A stretch of 64,000 nucleotides of DNA, from positions 1 through 64,000 of the forward strand of contig SVEN01000004.1 of NCBI GenBank assembly GCA_015057365.1. The letters are read 5' to 3'. Position 1 is the stretch's first letter. Each line of letters opens with the position of its first letter. The notes beneath the pieces were generated by a model. That model did not search any database and was not told the DNA's origin. It worked only from the letters and a program-made list of their open reading frames with translations. Positions 58,395 through 64,000 of this stretch are shown here, piece after piece. This stretch comes from Lachnospiraceae bacterium (GTDB taxonomy: Bacteria > Bacillota > Clostridia > Lachnospirales > Lachnospiraceae). The translations under genes and the position numbers were made by a program.

Positions 58395-59405
58395 TTACCT
58401 TTCACCGAGCTGTAAATTCGGTACCGCATTTAAATCCAGTCCGTGCCGTACACCCTTTTGGTACTCATAAAACGCCGCCGCACCGATCATGGCCGCATTG
58501 TCCGTACAAAGAACCGGGGACGGACGATACAGGGCGATTCCCGCCTTCTTACAGGCCTCTTCCATTCCCGCGCGAATGGCGGAATTGGATGCCACGCCAC
58601 CGGCCAACGCCAGCTTTTTCATACCGGTCGCCTTCACCGCCGCCATGGTCTTTTCTACAAGCACCTCTACCACCGACTGCTGGAAGGATGCCGCCACATC
58701 CGCAGGATTGATTTCGATTCCCTGCATAGCCGACTGATTCAAATAATTCAATACCGCCGACTTCACGCCGCTGAAGCTGAAATCATACGGCGAATCTGCA
58801 ATCTGCCCCTTCGGGAAGGCAATTGCCTTCGGATTTCCTTCCTTAGACAGCTTATCAATCTTCGGACCACCCGGATAGCCGAGACCGATGGCACGTGCCA
58901 CCTTGTCAAAGGCCTCACCTGCCGCATCGTCGTGGGTCCGGCCTAAAATCTCATACTCGCCGTAGTCTGCCACCCGCACCAGATGGGTATGACCGCCGGA
59001 TACCACGAGGCATAAGAACGGCGGTTCCAACTCTATATTTTCTATGTAATTTGCGGAAATATGTCCTTCTATGTGATGCACTCCGATTAACGGCTTTCCT
59101 GCCGCATAGGCCAATGCCTTCGCATGAGCCACTCCCACCAAAAGAGCACCTACCAGGCCCGGGCCGTAAGTCACCGCCACCGCATCTACCTCCGAAAGAG
59201 TCATGCCGGCCTCGGACAGTGCCTGATCCACCACGTTATTGATGCGTTCCGTATGCTTTCTGGACGCAATTTCCGGAACCACGCCGCCGTATAATGTATG
59301 GATATCGATTTGTGACGAAATCACATTGGACAGTACTTTACGTCCGTCCACCACCACCGCTGCTGCGGTTTCGTCACAAGATGATTCAATTGCTAAAATT
59401 CGCAC
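58395..59405 (-). CDS. tsaD: tRNA N6-threonylcarbamoyladenosine biosynthesis protein TsaD
   Basis: [51 protein letters not shown]. Confidence 0.97.
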   Translation of the reverse strand: MRILAIESSCDETAAAVVVDGRKVLSNVISSQIDIHTLYGGVVPEIASRKHTERINNVVDQALSEAGMTLSEVDAVAVTYGPGLVGALLVGVAHAKALAYAAGKPLIGVHHIEGHISANYIENIELEPPFLCLVVSGGHTHLVRVADYGEYEILGRTHDDAAGEAFDKVARAIGLGYPGGPKIDKLSKEGNPKAIAFPKGQIADSPYDFSFSGVKSAVLNYLNQSAMQGIEINPADVAASFQQSVVEVLVEKTMAAVKATGMKKLALAGGVASNSAIRAGMEEACKKAGIALYRPSPVLCTDNAAMIGAAAFYEYQKGVRHGLDLNAVPNLQLGER

Positions 59406-59477
59406 GATATTTGCCTCCGTTATTTTGCATTACACAGTTCTCCACCCTACGGTATCGGACCGTTCGTCGTCCGCATT

Positions 59478-60050
59478 CTACTCGTTCTCGGCTTCCGCCG
59501 TTTCCCAGCCTAAAATCTTATAATTTCCATTAGAATCTTTTCGCATAATCAGATTTCGGTAACTGCCTCCGCTGCCGGAATCGGAACGACTCATCAGCTG
59601 AAACATAATGGATGCGTACGCATCTCCGTCCTTTTTCCACTTGGATACATTGCTGGCCTTATCCAGAACATATCCGGTGAATACCAGCCCTTTCTCCTTT
59701 GCGGTTTCCAAATCAGCCTTCGTCGCCGCCAGCAAAGATTCATACGGATTTAACGCCGCAAACTCCTCGTCAAACAACTCCCGTTCCATCCGAACCAGCT
59801 CCTCTAACTGTGCTTCCGTGGTGTCCGCACTGTAGATACACTGTACAATGCCGCAATACAACTCCGCCACCGAATAAGGCGTCGGCGGGTAATTGGTCTC
59901 CAGATTCTTCGAAAGAATCTGCTCCGCCACCGTATTCACCGGTTCCTTTGCCTGCTTTCCGGAGCGGTCGATATACCAGTACAACGCCACAATGGCGCAT
60001 GCCAGCACCAAAACCACACTGACTGTAACGATTCTCTTTTTCATTTTCAT
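59478..60050 (-). CDS. Hypothetical membrane-anchored/secreted protein
   Basis: N-terminal TM MKMKKRIVTVSVVLVLACAIVALYWYI; no family recognised. Confidence 0.6.
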   Translation of the reverse strand: MKMKKRIVTVSVVLVLACAIVALYWYIDRSGKQAKEPVNTVAEQILSKNLETNYPPTPYSVAELYCGIVQCIYSADTTEAQLEELVRMERELFDEEFAALNPYESLLAATKADLETAKEKGLVFTGYVLDKASNVSKWKKDGDAYASIMFQLMSRSDSGSGGSYRNLIMRKDSNGNYKILGWETAEAENE

Positions 60051-60080
60051 AGGAATCCCTCCTTCACGCCGCAACCCGGA

Positions 60081-60995
60081 TTACTCGTTTTTATCAAACT
60101 CCAGTACTACCGTTCTGCCGTCCTTTGCCGCATAAGCCGCAGGAAAAATCTTCCTTGTCTTCGGAATGTACTCTTCCGGGCGAATCAGGGACGGACTGTA
60201 ATGCGTCAGCCACAACTCCTTCACATTCGCCTCTTTTGCAAGCTTCGCTGCCTCATAAAAGGTCATATGCTTGTGCTCCAGCGCCTTGTTCATCTTGTCA
60301 TCCTCGCCGTACATTCCCTCGCAGATAAACAAATCTGCCTCGGCGGCATGGGCCACCATACTCTTTGTCGGTCTGGTATCCGTGCTGTAGGCAAGGCGGA
60401 TGCCCTTTCGCGGCGGCCCCAGCACCATCTCCGGAGTATAACACACACCATCTTCTTCGATGATTTCACCTTTTTGCAAACGATTCCAATATTTTTGCGG
60501 CACATTATTTTCCGCCGCCCGTTCCGGGAAGAACCTGCCTCCCCGACGTACCACGATAGAATACCCGTAGCAAAGCACATTGTGATTTACTTTATAGGCT
60601 TCGATTTCATAACCATGGGTAAAAATCGTCTCCTCTGCCTCGGTTAATTCATGAAATTCCAGTGCAAAGGGCAGCTCCGGCGCAATGGTCCTGAGCGCGC
60701 CTACTACCCGTTCCAACCCCTTCGGTCCGATGAGCGTCACAGGCTCTTTTCGCTCTGCGTTTCCCATGGACAATAGTAACCCCGGCAAACCGCTGATATG
60801 ATCCCCGTGATAATGGGTAAAACAAATCACATCAATATCATGAAAGCTCCATCCTTTTTCCCGAATCGCCACCTGGGTACCCTCACCGCAATCAATGAGC
60901 AAACCGCTGCCGTTTAACCGCGTCATCAGAGCGGTCAACCAGCGATTCGGAAGCGGCATCATTCCGCCGGTCCCTAATAAACAAACTTCTAACAT
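60081..60995 (-). CDS. rnz: Ribonuclease Z
   Basis: LLGTGGMMPLPNRWLTA...LIDCGEGTQ, FTHYHGDHISGLPGLL, YSTDTRP, LTHYSP. Confidence 0.95.
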   Translation of the reverse strand: MLEVCLLGTGGMMPLPNRWLTALMTRLNGSGLLIDCGEGTQVAIREKGWSFHDIDVICFTHYHGDHISGLPGLLLSMGNAERKEPVTLIGPKGLERVVGALRTIAPELPFALEFHELTEAEETIFTHGYEIEAYKVNHNVLCYGYSIVVRRGGRFFPERAAENNVPQKYWNRLQKGEIIEEDGVCYTPEMVLGPPRKGIRLAYSTDTRPTKSMVAHAAEADLFICEGMYGEDDKMNKALEHKHMTFYEAAKLAKEANVKELWLTHYSPSLIRPEEYIPKTRKIFPAAYAAKDGRTVVLEFDKNE

Positions 60996-61216
60996 AAAAC
61001 CTCCTGCTTTTTTTCTATCTTCACAGGTAACTTAAACTGCTTTATCCATTCATCATAGCAGTCCTCACACACCACGATATGATGAATCTGTAAATCTTTA
61101 TCGGAAAAATAGCCCCATTCCTTGCGGATATATACCGCATCTTCCGTTACGGTTTTGCCGCTGTCGGAAGTAGCAAGGGCTCGTCCGCAACAATTACAGA
61201 GTACCTTCTGCTTCAT
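60989..61216 (-). CDS. Small zinc-ribbon-like protein
   Basis: Two CxxC pairs (LCNCCGRAL; VCEDCYDEW). Confidence 0.6.
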   Translation of the reverse strand: MKQKVLCNCCGRALATSDSGKTVTEDAVYIRKEWGYFSDKDLQIHHIVVCEDCYDEWIKQFKLPVKIEKKQEVLC

Positions 61217-61299
61217 CCGTTCCACTCCTTTCAATCCCTCAACATGATTATACCTCATTTTGGTGGAAATGGGTAGTGGTAATTATTTTCTTCCCAAGG

Positions 61300-61560
61300 G
61301 TCCGCCATGGGCTCGTGTAGTATTTCCTCGAGAACCCGCTCTCGCTCACGCGGAAACATAGCAGTACTAGGCTCGAGAGTACCTCCTCTTATAGAGTTTC
61401 GCTTGCGAAACTCTGGCGCCGAGCGCGGTCGCTTGCGACATCTACTACTCGCGCGAGTGCGCATCCTGCGGAGCACATTTGTGACATAAGACGTTCAAAG
61501 AACTCTTATGTCACGAATGCTGATGTTTCCTTATGGTTCTCTCCGGAAATCTCCGCATGC
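61300..61560. other. Hairpin-rich non-coding block
   Basis: agagtttcgc-tt-gcgaaactct (61393-61414), gtcgc-tt-gcgac (61428-61439), actcgcgcgagt (61447-61458), gtgacataaga...tcttatgtcac (61481-61514). Confidence 0.65.
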
Positions 61561-61594
61561 GCCCGGCGTCGGTACTTGGAAGGTAAGAAAATAT

Positions 61595-62122
61595 CTACTG
61601 AAAAATTTGAAACAGTTCAGTTTCTCTGTCATTTGCTTTTGCCACTTTAAACGCTTCCTCTAACTGTGCATCGCCTTTAGACATTTCATAAAACAATGAT
61701 ATTACAAAATACAGTGCTGCATTTCCCTCAATATAATCGTCGGGTGCAATATAGGTGTTTTGTTTTGAAAAAGCCTTAGCCATGGCCGCTTCTCCCGTGG
61801 TACAACCCAGATTCAAAATCAGTTTGCCTTGCAACATTAAATATCTTTCTATATCCGTACCTGACATATTGCCTCTAGGTTCATTCGGTTCATATACATT
61901 TTCACCAAGAAGAGGCATTAAAATCTCCCCATCATCCCCGTGACAAGAAAGAATAATTGAGTCTGGTTCAAATACCAATTCCCCTTTTAGTACAGAAACA
62001 AAATCATTCGGTCTTCCGATATATTTTATACCAACAAAATAACCAAAAGCCTCCAATGATTGTCTCAATGCCTCAGCTTCAGAACCGGTATTCCCGATTA
62101 CAACTATTAATACGTTTTTCAT
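61595..62122 (-). CDS. Small caspase/CHAT-like fold protein (putative cysteine protease)
   Basis: Strand-His and strand-Cys motifs: DSIILSCHGDDGEI and KLILNLGCTTGEAAMAKAF. Confidence 0.55.
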   Translation of the reverse strand: MKNVLIVVIGNTGSEAEALRQSLEAFGYFVGIKYIGRPNDFVSVLKGELVFEPDSIILSCHGDDGEILMPLLGENVYEPNEPRGNMSGTDIERYLMLQGKLILNLGCTTGEAAMAKAFSKQNTYIAPDDYIEGNAALYFVISLFYEMSKGDAQLEEAFKVAKANDRETELFQIFQ

Positions 62123-62184
62123 TTTACAAAACCTCCGTGGACATTAGTTTTCCCATCGTTTCAATCTTTGAAAATGTCCAAATG

Positions 62185-63036
62185 TTATCTTCTCAACGAA
62201 CTCACAAACGTTTTTATTTCTTCACATATCTCTTTACTTTTGTAATAGTGAATATAATGACCGCAATCGAAACAAATCAATTTAGCATTCATCCCGGATG
62301 CAAAATTCTTCTGATGCTCTACCCAACCGTTTGATGTCTGCTTTCCATTTGATGTAAACAGTACTGCCGGACATTCTATCTGCCCTGCCGCATCTACAAT
62401 CTCTGCATTTTTTAGTACCTCTTTTGCCTCATTCATGTAACAAATATTGAATGCATTTCGGTTCCTTAAAAGCTTTTGTTGCTTTACTTCATCTTCCGAC
62501 AAACACTGTTTATTTCCGGCACATATCATAGGCAATTTCTGAAGCTTATATTTTCTTGCCTTCTCCATAAACTTAATTCTTTTTGAAAGTTCTTTTTCTG
62601 TCCAGTTTTGATAAACAGCAGGGACTGCCATATCGAGACCAATAATCGCGCGTACATCTTCCGGGTAATCTTGTTTCCACCGGATTGCCTCCAACCCCGA
62701 CATTGAATGAGGCGCCAAAATGTACGGACCTTCTTCTCCAAGCTTATCCAATGCTTCTTTTTGCGCGGAAACAAGGGTGTCTATATCGCAAGGCGTCTCA
62801 TAAATATCCGAATAACCGTATCCGAACTTTTCTATTACAATTACCCTAAAGTCATCTGCCAATTTCTCATATAATACTTTAAAATCATACACCGGTGCCA
62901 CCGTACCGGAACCCGACATCAGAACAATCTTCGGTTTGTTTGGGTCTCCTTGCCTGTATACATGCATGTCGTGACCGTTTATACTTACAAGCTCTCCCTT
63001 ACATTTTAATTCATTCTTCATAATAATCTCACTCAC
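62185..63036 (-). CDS. Alpha/beta hydrolase
   Basis: IVLMSGSGTVAPVYDFKVLYEKLADDFRVIVIEKFGYGYSD; nucleophile elbow APHSMSGLEA; C-terminal CGHYIHYY. Confidence 0.85.
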   Translation of the reverse strand: MSEIIMKNELKCKGELVSINGHDMHVYRQGDPNKPKIVLMSGSGTVAPVYDFKVLYEKLADDFRVIVIEKFGYGYSDIYETPCDIDTLVSAQKEALDKLGEEGPYILAPHSMSGLEAIRWKQDYPEDVRAIIGLDMAVPAVYQNWTEKELSKRIKFMEKARKYKLQKLPMICAGNKQCLSEDEVKQQKLLRNRNAFNICYMNEAKEVLKNAEIVDAAGQIECPAVLFTSNGKQTSNGWVEHQKNFASGMNAKLICFDCGHYIHYYKSKEICEEIKTFVSSLRR

Positions 63037-63992
63037 AGTTTCTTTCTAAGTAATCTTTTCACTTCCTCTGCAAATAAAACCGGTTCTGCGATCTGAGGAG
63101 AATGCCCACACCTTTCCATAATCACCAGTTCTTTCTCCGGCGCATTTATTGTTTCATAATACTCGCCAAGCACATCAACATTGCAGTGCTTATCATATTC
63201 TCCCGAGATAAAGTACATTGGAATCAAAAACTCACTCCCCGCATCATATAGATTTGCTGAAAGAGTATAGTCTAAAAGCTTTTTATTTCTGGTATAATGC
63301 CCTTTCAAATTCAACATTCCAAATAACCATCTAATGTCACTGAATGCCAAATCCGGCGATGAAAATATGAGTTTCAGTTGATTTTTCTGCTTCAAGTCAG
63401 GCATATTAGCAAGAAAAAATGACATCGTCAGTCGCTGAAAGCCCGAAAGATTTTCCAAATTAAATTTTTCCTTCAAACTTTGATATGCTTTTGTCAGTTT
63501 ATCAAGCTTTGAATTATCCCTCTCCACCAAACCCATAATTTCATTATAGTTCCTCGTTTGTGTTTCTGCAATCGATACAGACTGCCCGATTCCTATATAA
63601 CTTTCAACCTTTTCAGGATATTTAGAAACATAACTCACTCCTAAAAGAGAACCATAGGAATGTCCCATTATGATTACTTTGTCCTTTTTAAAACGGTCAC
63701 ATAAGTAATTTACAAGCGCATCCACATCTTCGATTGCCTGTTCAAAATCCGCTGTTTTATTTTCCGGGTCGGTACTCTTATTTTTGTAGTAAGTCCTACC
63801 ACATCCTCTTTGATCCCAGGACACATAGGTAAAATCATCGACTATCTCTTTGGCAAACTCATATGTAAAAAACGCATCCGGATTTGCCGGTCCTCCGTGG
63901 AGATTGAGGATCATCGGATTATTAACATCGTTTCCCCTTATAAAAACATACTGTTCTTGGCCGTTTATATTCACATATGTTTTTTCATCCAC
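63033..63992 (-). CDS. Alpha/beta hydrolase, proline iminopeptidase-like (start may lie beyond window)
   Basis: LNLHGGPANPDAFF, VSWDQRGCGRTY, IMGHSYGSLLG; GTG at 63992, frame open to window end. Confidence 0.85.
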   Translation of the reverse strand: MDEKTYVNINGQEQYVFIRGNDVNNPMILNLHGGPANPDAFFTYEFAKEIVDDFTYVSWDQRGCGRTYYKNKSTDPENKTADFEQAIEDVDALVNYLCDRFKKDKVIIMGHSYGSLLGVSYVSKYPEKVESYIGIGQSVSIAETQTRNYNEIMGLVERDNSKLDKLTKAYQSLKEKFNLENLSGFQRLTMSFFLANMPDLKQKNQLKLIFSSPDLAFSDIRWLFGMLNLKGHYTRNKKLLDYTLSANLYDAGSEFLIPMYFISGEYDKHCNVDVLGEYYETINAPEKELVIMERCGHSPQIAEPVLFAEEVKRLLRKKL

Positions 63993-64000
63993 TCCATTAG

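Overview
This 64 kb window looks like a Lachnospiraceae-type Firmicute chromosome (inferred from gene content and style). It contains: (i) the 5' part of an F-type ATP synthase operon (minus strand); (ii) housekeeping and cell-envelope genes (MFS transporter, rubrerythrin, rpiB, Sua5, CwlD-like amidase, GH18, Ser/Thr kinase, mecA); (iii) a large glucuronoarabinoxylan utilisation region, about 12-57.5 kb. That region carries GH3, GH10, two carbohydrate ABC importers without their own ATPase, DUF5696-like, YIP1-like and NHL/TPR proteins, an SBP fused to CBM-like domains, an AraC regulator, a PT-rich lipoprotein, adhE, GH43, an ECF sigma factor, CE15-like esterase, uxuA, GH67, GH51, a beta-helix protein and a domain-inverted GH3. 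It is interrupted at about 45.7-52.7 kb by (iv) an accessory segment with two paralogous COG3044-type ABC-class ATPases and a GNAT, bracketed by two near-identical ~300 bp direct repeats. Each repeat is a complete type I toxin-antitoxin-like locus (31-aa holin-like peptide plus a convergent antisense RNA promoter). Beside the second copy lies a divergent transcription unit with a perfect consensus promoter, strong SD and terminator, encoding only a 19-aa peptide. (v) After ispD, tsaD and rnz there is a hairpin-rich non-coding block and an operon of two alpha/beta hydrolases plus a small caspase/CHAT-like protein. The best candidates for undescribed biology are the ATPase/GNAT cassette with its duplicated TA loci and 19-aa peptide unit, the DUF5696/YIP1/NHL/CBM-SBP transport module, and a ~365 bp imperfect inverted repeat at 31.9-32.2 kb. 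All family calls come from reading sequences and motifs; no database search was run.
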